Origin: Shewanella electrodiphila
Lineage (GTDB): Bacteria; Pseudomonadota; Gammaproteobacteria; Enterobacterales; Shewanellaceae
Direction: 5' to 3'
Assembly (NCBI RefSeq): GCF_023283985.1
Contig: NZ_JAKIKU010000010.1
Coordinates: forward strand, 62,001 to 126,000
Length of the DNA stretch: 64,000 bases
The notes beneath the pieces are model-generated. The model was not told the origin of the DNA and ran no database searches. It saw nothing but the letters and a program-made list of their open reading frames with translations. Position numbers and translations under genes: made by a program. Of the stretch, positions 53,814 through 63,836 are shown piece after piece (the stretch's first letter is position 1; every line of letters starts with the position of its first letter).

Positions 53814-54758
53814 ATGAAAACTGAAGATATTTCACTGTTCCATAGAATCGTTGAAACCGGTAGCCTCGTTGAAGCTGCGGATATATTAAACCTGCCAAAA
53901 TCAACACTCAGCCGCCGTTTGCAAGCACTTGAGGATGAACTAGAGGTAAAGCTATTTCATCGTCAAAGTCGCTCCATGACATTGACTGCATCGGGGAGCC
54001 ATTTTTACGATAAAACCACTTCAATGATGTCAGAACTTGAGCAAACCTTGTCTGAAATCACTGATGAAAAAGCAGAAGTTGCTGGTCATTTACGTATTCT
54101 CATCTTCCCAATTCCTGAGTTACTGCAAATTAGCCAAGCCATTTTTCAGTTTATGGATCTTAACCCGTCGATCACGGTCGAAATTATTGTCAGCGCCGAA
54201 CCTCAAGATATGATCCGCAACAACATTGATTTAGCCTTCATGCTAGAAGACTCATTTAACGAAAATGAAATGGTCGCAAGACATGTGCTCAGCGAAACTG
54301 TGCATTTTTTTGCCAGCCCAGAGTACTTAAAAAAAGTCGGCTATCCAGAAACCCCCTGTGATGTCAGCGAGCACAACTCGATACTATTTCGATATCCCAA
54401 TGGACGCATTTTTAATGAAGTCCCGTTCGGCCAAGATATGACATTACAGGTGAAAGGAAATTTATGTGTCAATAATCTTTCCGTTTGCTTAGAAGCGACG
54501 CTAGCAGGTAAAGGCATCGCAATGATGCCAATGCCTTTTTGCCAAGATTACGTTGATTCTGGACAACTGGAAATGCTGTTTAAAGACACCGCACCTTATG
54601 AGGGAAAGTGTTATTTAGTCTATCCATCGAGACGTTATATCAGCCTTGCCAGCCAACGTTTTATCGACCACATGTTAGTTGTACTTGAAGACTGCTCGCA
54701 AACAGCAAGCTGTAACCAGATAGCCAAAATTCGCGGCCCGATTAAACCGATGCTCTAG
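53814..54758 (+). CDS. LysR-family transcriptional regulator, divergent from the RND pump
   Basis: Regulator of 314 residues with the N-terminal wHTH (FHRIVETGSLVEAADILNLPKSTLSRRLQALEDELEVKLFHRQ at about 9-50) and a LysR substrate-binding domain. Divergent orientation to the RND operon across a perfect palindrome makes it the probable controller of the pump. The final 20 residues include a QTASCNQ segment unlike the domain core. The inducer is unknown. Confidence 0.9.
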   Translation: MKTEDISLFHRIVETGSLVEAADILNLPKSTLSRRLQALEDELEVKLFHRQSRSMTLTASGSHFYDKTTSMMSELEQTLSEITDEKAEVAGHLRILIFPIPELLQISQAIFQFMDLNPSITVEIIVSAEPQDMIRNNIDLAFMLEDSFNENEMVARHVLSETVHFFASPEYLKKVGYPETPCDVSEHNSILFRYPNGRIFNEVPFGQDMTLQVKGNLCVNNLSVCLEATLAGKGIAMMPMPFCQDYVDSGQLEMLFKDTAPYEGKCYLVYPSRRYISLASQRFIDHMLVVLEDCSQTASCNQIAKIRGPIKPML

Positions 54759-54923
54759 TATTGTTTGCTAGCAGTTTAGATTGCGATCTGCTTTAATCAC
54801 GCTTGATACTTAAACTGTACTTACAGCCTTAAAATCGTTTCACTATATTATAACGAGTTATTTTCACTGAAAAATCGCACTCTGACATTTGGGGTACTCA
54901 CACGCCCCTCTAGCCAACCCACC

Positions 54924-55361
54924 ATGACATTGTTAATCGTGTTATTGATATTGCTGTGTCAGTTTGCAGGCATAAGCTCTGCATTTTCAGTTCAATATCT
55001 TCATAATGAACACCCATCAGGTAGTCAGATTAAGCATCATCATATTCACTTGTTCCATACAGGCAATGAACACGAAACGTCTCCTTCAAAACCCTCAGTG
55101 CATCAGCATTCTCACCAGAGTGATATCAGTTTTAATGCCACAGAAACCCAGCAAGATATTCTTCAGTCGAATGTACCATCATCCACTCTGGCAAATGCGG
55201 TGTCAGAACATGAACACGGTAGTCATTCTCACTCACCATCGCATCCACCGGTAGAGTCGTTGTTTGTCGCTGAATTTACTCACACAAGTACCCTTAGCGA
55301 TAATGATATCGCTTATTTAACATTGCAATACGCGCCGCCTATTCCCCCTCCATACCAATAA
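54924..55361 (+). CDS. His-rich small exported protein, first of a HupE-like cluster
   Basis: Not assigned to a named family. The 145-residue protein starts with a hydrophobic signal segment (LLIVLLILLCQFAGISSAFS) and then contains many histidines (QIKHHHIHLFHTGNEHE, EHEHGSHSHSPSHP), and ends YAPPIPPPYQ. Histidine clusters in an exported protein indicate metal binding, such as nickel, cobalt, zinc or copper. It precedes a HupE/UreJ-type permease and an anchored protein, so a metal-handling unit is plausible. No Shine-Dalgarno is evident before the ATG, so an upstream start is possible. Confidence 0.7.
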   Translation: MTLLIVLLILLCQFAGISSAFSVQYLHNEHPSGSQIKHHHIHLFHTGNEHETSPSKPSVHQHSHQSDISFNATETQQDILQSNVPSSTLANAVSEHEHGSHSHSPSHPPVESLFVAEFTHTSTLSDNDIAYLTLQYAPPIPPPYQ

Positions 55362-55384
55362 ATCGCTATTTTTTCGCCTTAGAT

Positions 55385-55440
55385 CTTAATAACAGACCTT
55401 AACAACAGACCTTAACAACGGGTCTTAACAACAGGCCTTA
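55385..55440 (+). repeat. 13-bp tandem repeat, about 4.3 copies
   Basis: Units CTTAATAACAGAC, CTTAACAACAGAC, CTTAACAACGGGT and CTTAACAACAGGC follow with no gaps, then CTTA. The array begins 24 bases after the stop of the His-rich gene. Nothing else is recognised up to 55572. Confidence 0.9.
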
Positions 55441-55572
55441 AAGTAAAAAGTTGAGTGAAATGATGTCGACGTGAGTATGAACATCATCGCTCATCATTTG
55501 TGTATCGCGCCAATTTTAGCTGCTACTTGCTTATTGGGCGTGAAAACACTGTGACTTATTGGAATAAAAATA

Positions 55573-56286
55573 ATGATTTGGAATGATAAAGGAAGCCGGC
55601 AGTTAGCGTGCTCCCTAAAAGTAATATTGACGTTTTTAGCACTCATGTGCTCTTTCTCCATTTATGCCCACGGAGTGGATGAAACCACCCAACAGTTTTT
55701 AACCCAGAATCAAGGTGTCTCGATTCTGCCTTTTATCTATATTGGCGCTAAACACATGCTGACGGGATATGATCACCTACTGTTTCTAGTCGGAGTGATT
55801 TTCTTTTTATATCGTGCCAAGGATGTCCTGTTATATGTCAGCCTTTTCACCTTAGGTCATAGTGTTACTTTATTGTGGGGCGTATTTAACGACATCAATA
55901 TCAATGCCTATTTAATCGATGCCATTATTGGGTTTTCTATTATTTATAAAGGGTTTGATAACTTGGGAGGCTTTAAACGCCTATTCGGGTTTCAGCCCAA
56001 TACTAAAGTTGCAGTGATGATTTTTGGACTGTTTCACGGCTTTGGTTTAGCCACCAAAATACAAGAATTTAATTTACCGCAAGATGGTTTAGTCACCAAC
56101 ATTATCGCGTTTAATGTTGGCGTAGAAATAGGTCAATTCATGGCCCTAGCCTTGGTGTTAATTCTAATGAGTGCATGGCGTCGAAGTCCGAGTTTTATGC
56201 GTTTTTCAGTCGCGACTAACACTGGGCTAATGAGCGCTGGCGTTATGCTCGTGGGCTTTCAACTAACGGGGTATTTCGTCAGTTAA
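55573..56286 (+). CDS. HupE/UreJ family membrane protein (probable metal permease)
   Basis: Membrane protein of 237 residues with an N-terminal signal ending in YAHGVDE and the family motif GAKHMLTGYDHLLFLVGV, whose His and Asp residues are the expected metal ligands. Five to six further helices follow, ending in GVMLVGFQLTGYFVS. HupE and UreJ proteins carry nickel or cobalt in hydrogenase and urease contexts, but no such enzymes lie here. The metal is therefore not settled; a role in transport of a metal bound by the flanking His-rich protein is inferred. Confidence 0.85.
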   Translation: MIWNDKGSRQLACSLKVILTFLALMCSFSIYAHGVDETTQQFLTQNQGVSILPFIYIGAKHMLTGYDHLLFLVGVIFFLYRAKDVLLYVSLFTLGHSVTLLWGVFNDININAYLIDAIIGFSIIYKGFDNLGGFKRLFGFQPNTKVAVMIFGLFHGFGLATKIQEFNLPQDGLVTNIIAFNVGVEIGQFMALALVLILMSAWRRSPSFMRFSVATNTGLMSAGVMLVGFQLTGYFVS

Positions 56287-56356
56287 TGACGCTATTAGCT
56301 TAATTATCCACACGCTTTATCCATAAAGTTAATAAATTGATTTAAAAGGATTGACC

Positions 56357-56992
56357 ATGCAACACTCTGAAAAAACTAAAAATAGCACATCTCAAAACAG
56401 CACAGTTCAAGTGCAATCTACAGCCACACTTATTAAGGCAAGTGTTATTGCCACCATTGTTGGACTGATTGTATTAGTTGTCGCCATATTACCTGCTGAA
56501 TACAACATCGATCCGACAGGAATGGGGAGTGCACTAGGCCTCACTCAAATAGCACAAGCTGCGCAGGCACCGAGCAGCAGTAAAGACGTTATCAGTGTTC
56601 AGACAAACCTTGACGAAATGATCATTATTGATGCGCCTAGTGTCGTTGAGATTAAGCAGGCCCGGGAGCAGCAAGGTGTACGAGCTGATGTGATTGATAT
56701 TGTGATCCCTGCTAATAAAGGCTTGGAATATAAATTATTGCTAAATGAATATGGCCACGTTGAATACCAGTGGAAAACCGATGGTGCAGCGCTATATTTT
56801 GATTTCCATGGTGAACCGCAAGGTGACACCACTGGCTATTACGAAAGCTACAGCATCAGCACCTCTAATCAGGTCAAAGGCTCGTTAACCACACCATTTT
56901 CAGGCTCCCACGGATGGTATTGGAAAAACAATTCAGGCCGCGACATTACAGTTCAGCTAACCACCAAAGGACAATATTTAGTTAAAGAATAA
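56357..56992 (+). CDS. Membrane-anchored periplasmic protein (HupE-associated)
   Basis: Protein of 211 residues with a single membrane segment (TLIKASVIATIVGLIVLVVAIL, about 26-47) and a soluble domain ending in FSGSHGWYWKNNSGRDITVQLTTKG, a beta-rich pattern. The pair HupE-like plus such an anchor protein recurs in proteobacterial genomes, where it is annotated only as transmembrane anchor protein. Function is unknown. The ATG at 56357 is preferred because AAGGA precedes it by seven bases; a TTG at 56351 is weak. Confidence 0.75.
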   Translation: MQHSEKTKNSTSQNSTVQVQSTATLIKASVIATIVGLIVLVVAILPAEYNIDPTGMGSALGLTQIAQAAQAPSSSKDVISVQTNLDEMIIIDAPSVVEIKQAREQQGVRADVIDIVIPANKGLEYKLLLNEYGHVEYQWKTDGAALYFDFHGEPQGDTTGYYESYSISTSNQVKGSLTTPFSGSHGWYWKNNSGRDITVQLTTKGQYLVKE

Positions 56993-56996
56993 TCCA

Positions 56997-57026
56997 GACA
57001 CAGCCCATAGCCATATGGGCTGTGTT
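56997..57026 (+). terminator. Hairpin after the HupE-like cluster
   Basis: ACACAGCCCATA pairs with TATGGGCTGTGT around a short loop. The T-run is weak, so it may be a stabilising hairpin instead of a strong terminator. Confidence 0.6.
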
Positions 57027-57217
57027 CTATGATGAGCACCTCTGTCATACCTACCATTTAATGTTGATTTTTTGTAAATAAACCAGTAAAAAAGTATAAC
57101 TTTTTGTTCCTATATATTAGTATCAAAATAGCTTCATAGAAGAAGTAAATTTAGTAAAAATATTAATTATCATAGTTTTATTTTTAATTATAAAATTTAA
57201 AGCAAGGGATTGGCTTA

Positions 57218-60200
57218 ATGACTTGGTGCTCTACTCTATCAAAATCTTTTTTTTGTACTCAAATATCACGTTTTTTAACCTTAGCAGTTTCCCCTTTATT
57301 TCTATGCTTGCTTTCTTTCAATATCAACGCCCAAGACTTACAACCTTCCTTAAAACGACACAATTTAGATTCTCAATGGCAAACAGGTCTTTATAAAGAG
57401 AAAGGATTACAACTAGCCCCTTTACCTAAGTGGGTAAAAACTGTTGAGCTACCCTTTCCTGCAGTACCTGATTTAGCCAATTTATCAGATGGTATTTATC
57501 ATTTAGTCTTGGATAACCAGATTAGAGTTACAGACACAAATACATTTAAATTCAACCGCTATGCAACCAAAGCAGTTTCAGCAAAAGGGTTGCAGTATAT
57601 ATCTCAAATTACCATAGATTATGACCCTCAATATCAACAAGTGTTATTTCATGGTATTAAGCTATATCGAAATGGAGACGTTATCGACAAAACCTTCGAT
57701 AGTCAGTTCACTTTAGATAAAAGTGACTCAGCAAATGACCTCATATATGACGGAACATTGACAGGGTTTTGGCTCATAAATGATGTACGATTAGGAGACG
57801 TTATTGAATATAGCTATACACTAGAGGGAAGAAACCCGGTTTATCGCTCTAACTTTTCATATCAACGCTCTCTTCAGTGGAGCATTCCCATCCACCAGCA
57901 GTTTTTAAGAATTCTTTGGGCTAAATCTGAGCCTCTTGAATATAAATTTCATAACACTGAAAAACAATTTACAGTGACAAAACTAGGTAAAGAAACTGAC
58001 TATCAAGTTTTACAACAAGATGTCCCTCCATTAAGTGTTAGTTCAGATGCTGCGTCTTGGTATTCACCATACTCTGCCGTAGAAGTCAGCAGTTACTCAA
58101 ACTGGGAATCCGTCGTACAATGGGCATTACCATTGTTTGAAAATCAGATAGATACTTCAGCTGCTATTGCTGAGAAAGTTAATCAGATAAAACAGCAAAC
58201 TAATGATCCCAAACAACAGCTTATTCTTGCATTAAAATTTGTACAGAATGATATTCGATATATGGGAATTGAAATTGGAAGCAATAGCCATTTTCCAGCC
58301 AAAGCAAGTGAAACTATCAATAAGCGATATGGCGACTGCAAAGATAAATCTGTCATCCTAATTGCATTACTGAGAGCTCTCAATATTGATTCGTATGCAG
58401 TGTTAGTCAATTCGCAGAACGGTAAAGCATTAGACATCAAATTACCGTCTGCACAACTTTTTAATCATGCCATAGTCAAAGCTGAATTAGATAATAAAGT
58501 GTATTGGCTTGACCCAACACTGTTAAATCAAGGTGTTACTCTGGAGACGCTTTACCAGCCTGATTATGGTTTCGGCCTCGTTGTCAAAAAAGGCGTAAAT
58601 AAACTTGAATCACTTAGAAATTCACAAAGTGGAAGCACTGTTAAATTTGAAGAGTATTACGATTTAAGTAACGGAATTGAAGGCCCATCATCATTCAAAT
58701 CGACTATTGATTTACAAGGGGAAAAAGCTAGAAGTTTACGCGCTAGACTTGATAGAAATAGCATTACAGAGTTATCTGAGAGCTACGCTAGTTACTACAA
58801 CAATATTTTCAATGGGGTAGAAATATCTCAGCCACTTACTGTAAATCATTCACCAAACAATGGCATCACAACAATTACCGAGCATTACTCTCTTCGTTCT
58901 CCTTGGAGTTTAGGCGATGATGACGGTTACAGTATTTATTTTTATGAAAGCCAAATATCCCCTTACATTAGTATGCCTGAGGGATTTGGAACGCGAGATA
59001 TATCACTATCACACCCTCTACTCATTGAAGGTGTAATAACAGCCAAACTAAGGCCTCAAAATTGGGAATTTGACCCTGAAACGATAAAAGAAAATAACTC
59101 ATTTTTTAACTTTTCATTTAACGTGTCATTTGATAGTAACACTAATGAATTAACGCTTAAGTACCAATACGAGTCAAAAACTGATCGAGTAACTTCCGTT
59201 CAATTAGATGAATATACAGAGGCTTTGGCTAAATTGGCTAGCCTTGATTCATATGGCATTGTAGATTTTAATAATCCTGCTCCCGTAAAACCCGAAGAAA
59301 CCTCTTCTGATTTATCTCAATCAATTGCTGAGTTGGGTGGCTTAATTTATTGGTTTATTGCCAGCGCTTTATTCGCTATTGGAGGGTTGTTTACCATTGC
59401 CAGCTTATTGAATGAACAGAGTAAGCAAGGCAATACAAATTTCTATCCTATTTCCATCAAAAAATTTATCTTACTTAGCCTTTTCTCCTTCGGTTTATAT
59501 ATACCTTATTGGTCTTATAAAAACTGGCAGTACATTAAAGAAGTTAAACGACCTGATATCTGGCCCATTGCAAGAGCGCTGTTTAATCCTTTCTGGTTTT
59601 ATGCATTATTCATGTGGATGGAAGTTGATAGTGAGCAAAGAGATAAACGTTCATGGCTAATTCCGACATGGGCTGCAGGATTTTGCTTTTTCAGTTTATT
59701 AATTTACAACGGATTGAATAATCGTTTAGACCTCGCATTCATCACTTTTATCATTCCGATAGCGTTATTTCTACCATTAGTGAAATATGCCAACAAGGTT
59801 AATGGTAAGGATTCGCTTGCTTACCTCAATAATTCAAAAATTTTCATTCGAAATTGGATATTCATCACTTTTGCAAGTCCATTAATCATAATGATGATTG
59901 CACAGGAGGTTAATTTAATTGCTTCCGATGATGTTATTGAAGGAAAAAAATTATGGGGTCATGATATCCACTTTATGCAGCAACATAAGATGATCCAACA
60001 AGATTCTATTCCAATATATTTTTACAGCGAATCATTTTTCAACCAACAAACCGCAGGTAATGGCTTTACTCATCAAGAAGTCTTTAGCTATTGGACTGAA
60101 GAGCAACAATTGCAATGGATGACAGCAAAGCTCTCTTTGGTTAAAGATATTACAGTTGAGTACAGTAACTCCGAGACTGAAGATACTGAGATAACCGTCA

Positions 60201-60319
60201 TATTAAATGATGACGAAGAGTTTCTTCTTTTTGTCACTGCAGTATCAGGACAAGATAAAACATTTGTCGAAGAGTTATTGCGCCAATGGAAAGCTAATCA
60301 GATTACCGCTCAACTTTAA
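57218..60319 (+). CDS. DUF3857/transglutaminase-like protein fused to a multi-spanning membrane domain
   Basis: Exported protein of 1033 residues. After a signal peptide (FLTLAVSPLFLCLLSFNINAQ) comes a DUF3857 domain (about 85-260), then a transglutaminase-like domain with an intact triad: Cys374 (RYGDCKDK), His417 (FNHAIV) and Asp432 (WLDPT). Typical DUF3857-transglutaminase proteins end near 650 residues. Here a membrane helix (IYWFIASALFAIGGLFTIASLL, about 708-730) is followed by a four-helix domain with ILLSLFSFGLYIPYWSYKNW and a 130-residue soluble tail. The fusion suggests tethering to the inner membrane, acting on a periplasmic protein or peptide. The substrate is unknown. Confidence 0.85.
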   Translation: MTWCSTLSKSFFCTQISRFLTLAVSPLFLCLLSFNINAQDLQPSLKRHNLDSQWQTGLYKEKGLQLAPLPKWVKTVELPFPAVPDLANLSDGIYHLVLDNQIRVTDTNTFKFNRYATKAVSAKGLQYISQITIDYDPQYQQVLFHGIKLYRNGDVIDKTFDSQFTLDKSDSANDLIYDGTLTGFWLINDVRLGDVIEYSYTLEGRNPVYRSNFSYQRSLQWSIPIHQQFLRILWAKSEPLEYKFHNTEKQFTVTKLGKETDYQVLQQDVPPLSVSSDAASWYSPYSAVEVSSYSNWESVVQWALPLFENQIDTSAAIAEKVNQIKQQTNDPKQQLILALKFVQNDIRYMGIEIGSNSHFPAKASETINKRYGDCKDKSVILIALLRALNIDSYAVLVNSQNGKALDIKLPSAQLFNHAIVKAELDNKVYWLDPTLLNQGVTLETLYQPDYGFGLVVKKGVNKLESLRNSQSGSTVKFEEYYDLSNGIEGPSSFKSTIDLQGEKARSLRARLDRNSITELSESYASYYNNIFNGVEISQPLTVNHSPNNGITTITEHYSLRSPWSLGDDDGYSIYFYESQISPYISMPEGFGTRDISLSHPLLIEGVITAKLRPQNWEFDPETIKENNSFFNFSFNVSFDSNTNELTLKYQYESKTDRVTSVQLDEYTEALAKLASLDSYGIVDFNNPAPVKPEETSSDLSQSIAELGGLIYWFIASALFAIGGLFTIASLLNEQSKQGNTNFYPISIKKFILLSLFSFGLYIPYWSYKNWQYIKEVKRPDIWPIARALFNPFWFYALFMWMEVDSEQRDKRSWLIPTWAAGFCFFSLLIYNGLNNRLDLAFITFIIPIALFLPLVKYANKVNGKDSLAYLNNSKIFIRNWIFITFASPLIIMMIAQEVNLIASDDVIEGKKLWGHDIHFMQQHKMIQQDSIPIYFYSESFFNQQTAGNGFTHQEVFSYWTEEQQLQWMTAKLSLVKDITVEYSNSETEDTEITVILNDDEEFLLFVTAVSGQDKTFVEELLRQWKANQITAQL

Positions 60320-60391
60320 AATTACACCTTATTTTATTCAGTGTTGAATACAACATTTGATAAGCGCATAGACACTTTTCAAATTGCCAAT

Positions 60392-60427
60392 AAAAAACCC
60401 TGCTTAGGTCTTAAGCAGGGTTTTATT
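60392..60427. terminator. Bidirectional terminator between transglutaminase-like and nucleotidase genes
   Basis: AAAACCCTGCTTA and TAAGCAGGGTTTT form a long stem with T-rich flanks on both strands, between convergent genes. Confidence 0.9.
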
Positions 60428-60489
60428 ATGAAATCAGTCAACGTTATGGTTGCTTCATCATAGGTAAATGACGCAATTAACTATGCTAA

Positions 60490-62619
60490 TTACTTAGCAG
60501 CACAGTTGAATTCGCCGTTGTAGTCAAAGTTGAAGTTGTAGATAGTGAAACCTTCAGTACCTTCTTTAGTTCCATCTTCCTGCTCAGTTGAAAGACCAGT
60601 AATTTCATTGGTCGCACAACGGAAGGCTTCTTCTAGCTTTGCAGAAGCAAATGACACGCTAGTAGTATTTGGCGCTTCTAACTGGAATACTTTAGCGTTA
60701 GGGAATTCAAGCTCATTTCCTTCTTGCATCTCTAAGCGATCAGCTAAGTAGAACTGAACTAATTCACGGTTAACGAACGCAGCTTCTTCTTTTACAACAA
60801 CTGCATTATCAACACCAGGCATACCCGAGTTAGACGCACGGTAGTTGTTCGTGATGACATAAATTTCAGCATCATCAGCAATTTCGGTACCGTAATACGT
60901 CAGGCTTGTAAGCTGCTCATTTTCAGTTTCTGTGTAGTTGAAGCCATCAATCTCAGTAAAGCGAGATCCATTTTCAACGTTAACAGTGTATTTAAGTAGC
61001 CCCTCACCTGAATCACTAAAACCACCGAAGAACGCATCAAAGTTGTAACCAGGGAATTCTTCTACTAGGAAGGTTTCACCCTCTGCCAATGGTAGGCTGC
61101 GGTAAGCATTAGAATTAATCCACTCAATCCAACGCTTCATATCAGCACCAGTCATTTTTAAAACGGCTGGCGTGTTGTTGTCGAATACATAAATGTCAGC
61201 AACAGATGCGTTAGTTAGCTCGCCTTCTTGAATGTTGGTGTAATCAGCTCCGCCGTTACGACCAGACTTAAATGGCGCTGATACTGATAGGAATAAAGCA
61301 TCTTCAGATGCATCAGCAAACTCACCTTCAGCTTTCCACTTGTGTAGTTGATGAAGCTGAGCTTCATTCACTACTTGAATAGATAAATCAGGTACTACTT
61401 GTGGGAAGAAGCTGTTCATGTTGACGTCGATTTCAGCAATCGTTTCAGCCATGTATTCAACAGTGCCTTCATGTTCAGTAACGACTAAATCTTCAACGGC
61501 ACCATCTGAACCTTCAACTAAAGAGCGAAGCTCAGCCGTTGAATGGTTATGATCGACAGACCAAGTTTCACCGCCGTCATTAGAATTAAGTTTTAAGTCA
61601 ATCACACCTAATTTCGCGCCCCAGTAACCAGGCATTACAGCTGGAATACCATTGATTAGGCCTTTTTCAGCGTCAACATCTGGGATATCACCGTACTCAT
61701 CAGTTGAGTTAGGGAAATCACGATGATCATGTCCGAACATGATGGCATCGATATCATCAACATAACCTAAGTGAAGTGATGCATTTTCAGCAAACTCGTC
61801 ATCATTGTTGTTCAAACCAGAATGCGGAATAGCAACAATTACGTCAGCACCTTCTGCTTTCATAATTGGCACATAATGTTCAGCCGTTTTCTTAATATCA
61901 GAAACAACCACATTACAGACTAAATGAGATGCATCCCAACCCATGATATCTGGCGGAGTGAAACCAATAACACCTACTTTTACAGTATGTGCTTTACCAT
62001 CATCAGCGATAAATTCACGATCTAAAATCACATATGGGTTATACATATGCTCAGCGGTGTCATAGAAGTCTTCAGTAATGCGAACTTCACATTCTTCAGT
62101 TGCATTACTCACCTTTTCAAGTGAATCATCAGCTTTCCAAACGTTAGCAGCAACATATGGGAACTCAGAACCTTTTAGCGCTTCATCAAGATAATCAAGA
62201 CCATAGTTAAACTCATGGTTACCTAAGTTAGCAGCGTCATACTCTAGGTAGTTCATCGCCTTATAAACAGGGTGCATTTCACCTTGTAAGTGCTCAGTAC
62301 CTAAAGCTGCCATGTAGTCGCCCATTGGGCTACCTTGGATTAAGTCACCGTTGTCAAATAACATGCTGTTTGATACTTCTTTGCGGGTTTCTGCAATCAC
62401 TAAAGAAGTACGTGCTAAGCCCCATTCAGGCAAGTTTGTTTCGTTATCTTCTTGGCTTACAAAGTAGTTGTAAGGCATAACGTTAGTATGGATATCAGTC
62501 GTTTCCATTAAACGAAGATCGATACTAATCGAATCTTTTTTATCATCAGATGAATTACAACCCGCTAGTGCAGCAGCGATACTTGAAACAAGAAGAAGCT
62601 TCTTAGCATTAAATTTCAT
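60490..62619 (-). CDS. 5'-nucleotidase/2',3'-cyclic phosphodiesterase lipoprotein (CpdB/UshA-like)
   Basis: Periplasmic metallophosphoesterase of 709 residues with lipobox LAGC. The metallophosphatase domain (about 30-370) shows ETTDIHTNVMPYNYF, FDNGDLIQGSP, GNHEFNYGLDYL, AIPHSGLN and GHDHRDFPN; the C-terminal 5'-nucleotidase domain (about 390-650) contains SVSAPFKSGRNGG and NNYRASNSGMPG. VMPYNYF and ARTSLVI resemble CpdB more than UshA, so nucleotide or 2',3'-cyclic nucleotide scavenging is likely. Unlike E. coli CpdB it is a lipoprotein. Confidence 0.88.
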   Translation of the reverse strand: MKFNAKKLLLVSSIAAALAGCNSSDDKKDSISIDLRLMETTDIHTNVMPYNYFVSQEDNETNLPEWGLARTSLVIAETRKEVSNSMLFDNGDLIQGSPMGDYMAALGTEHLQGEMHPVYKAMNYLEYDAANLGNHEFNYGLDYLDEALKGSEFPYVAANVWKADDSLEKVSNATEECEVRITEDFYDTAEHMYNPYVILDREFIADDGKAHTVKVGVIGFTPPDIMGWDASHLVCNVVVSDIKKTAEHYVPIMKAEGADVIVAIPHSGLNNNDDEFAENASLHLGYVDDIDAIMFGHDHRDFPNSTDEYGDIPDVDAEKGLINGIPAVMPGYWGAKLGVIDLKLNSNDGGETWSVDHNHSTAELRSLVEGSDGAVEDLVVTEHEGTVEYMAETIAEIDVNMNSFFPQVVPDLSIQVVNEAQLHQLHKWKAEGEFADASEDALFLSVSAPFKSGRNGGADYTNIQEGELTNASVADIYVFDNNTPAVLKMTGADMKRWIEWINSNAYRSLPLAEGETFLVEEFPGYNFDAFFGGFSDSGEGLLKYTVNVENGSRFTEIDGFNYTETENEQLTSLTYYGTEIADDAEIYVITNNYRASNSGMPGVDNAVVVKEEAAFVNRELVQFYLADRLEMQEGNELEFPNAKVFQLEAPNTTSVSFASAKLEEAFRCATNEITGLSTEQEDGTKEGTEGFTIYNFNFDYNGEFNCAAK

Positions 62620-63836
62620 GATTACTCCAAAGAATTAATTTATTTCTTTCACTCAAGCCATTACCGCTTATTGAAGTTTACTCATTCAATAAAGCAGTAA
62701 TATTTAATTAATGTGTTCTAACATCGGTAAAGACGGCGATAAATTAAATAAGTTTAATAAACAAGTAAAGAAAGAAAATATTACCAAATAGAAATATTTA
62801 ACAATTAAAAATCAAACGACAGACACGTAAAAGGTTAGGCGCAAAGTAATAAACTAAAAATATAGTAATAAAAGTTACAATCTAAGTTCAAAAAACGCCC
62901 TATAATAAACCATGATAAAATGACACCATTATTACAATCCTACTATTTAGCTTACTAATAGCATTCACAAGCAAATCTCAGTGAAACTTATCATCATCCC
63001 CTAACCATAAATTGCGATAAAAATGTGGCTAGGAGAGTGGGTTCAGTATTGAACGACAAGCAAAACAACGTTCACCATTATGAACACAGACACAGAACTT
63101 AAAACAAAAACCCCAACAAACAACAACCTAACAAAAAACTATTGCGCAAATCATGTTGTAAAAGAAATAATTAATGTAATTATATTTTTATAAATCAATA
63201 AAAATATAATATTTAGATTAAAAACAACCTGTTACGGATATTTTAAATATTAGAAATGATCTATGAATTTCAATTTTGATCAAAACCAGAAAACCAATAT
63301 CCACCTCCATTGTTAATTAAAACTTAGACTGCATTAGAAACAACAGAAAATAAATTATTTTTCACACCTGTCTGTAACAGCGATAAACACAGGCGCAAAC
63401 AAATATTTAACCAAGAAACATAAACACAATAACAACCCCTGATTAATTAAAGGGTAAAACCAAAAATAAATTTCAACATAATAAAAACTTAGTCTAATAA
63501 TTAACGCACAACTGAAATATTGCCCGATTAATTACAAGCCACATTATTAGTTGCGGATTAAAATTTAAAATCCTATTTTCAAAACAATTGTTTTTTATAA
63601 AGCCACTGTAAAAGAGTTTTAAATATGCATATATTGACTTACATAGGAATGAAGTGTGAATTGAAATAATTTAAGTTCGATAATAATGAAACGAATAATG
63701 AAATGAATAATGAAAGGCGGGAATATTGATAATGGCAAACTCTACATTGTTAGCCCTTTATCACGGGAACAATACACAACCACTATCAAAGGTATGAATA
63801 GTGGCTGAGTGAAGTCTTGAATCGCGAAAGTTGGTG
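62620..63836. other. Long AT-rich intergenic region
   Basis: About 1.2 kb without a credible gene on either strand. It must contain the nucleotidase promoter. Noted within it: GTTCA-GTAT-TGAAC, a small palindrome at 63041-63054, and three 12-base repeats (AATAATGAAACG, AATAATGAAATG, AATAATGAAAGG) near 63682-63717. A 21-codon frame at 63732 is not supported by a good ribosome-binding site. Confidence 0.5.

Noticed and set aside
63732..63797. 21-codon frame near the right end
   Set aside because: No well-spaced Shine-Dalgarno and no recognisable product.
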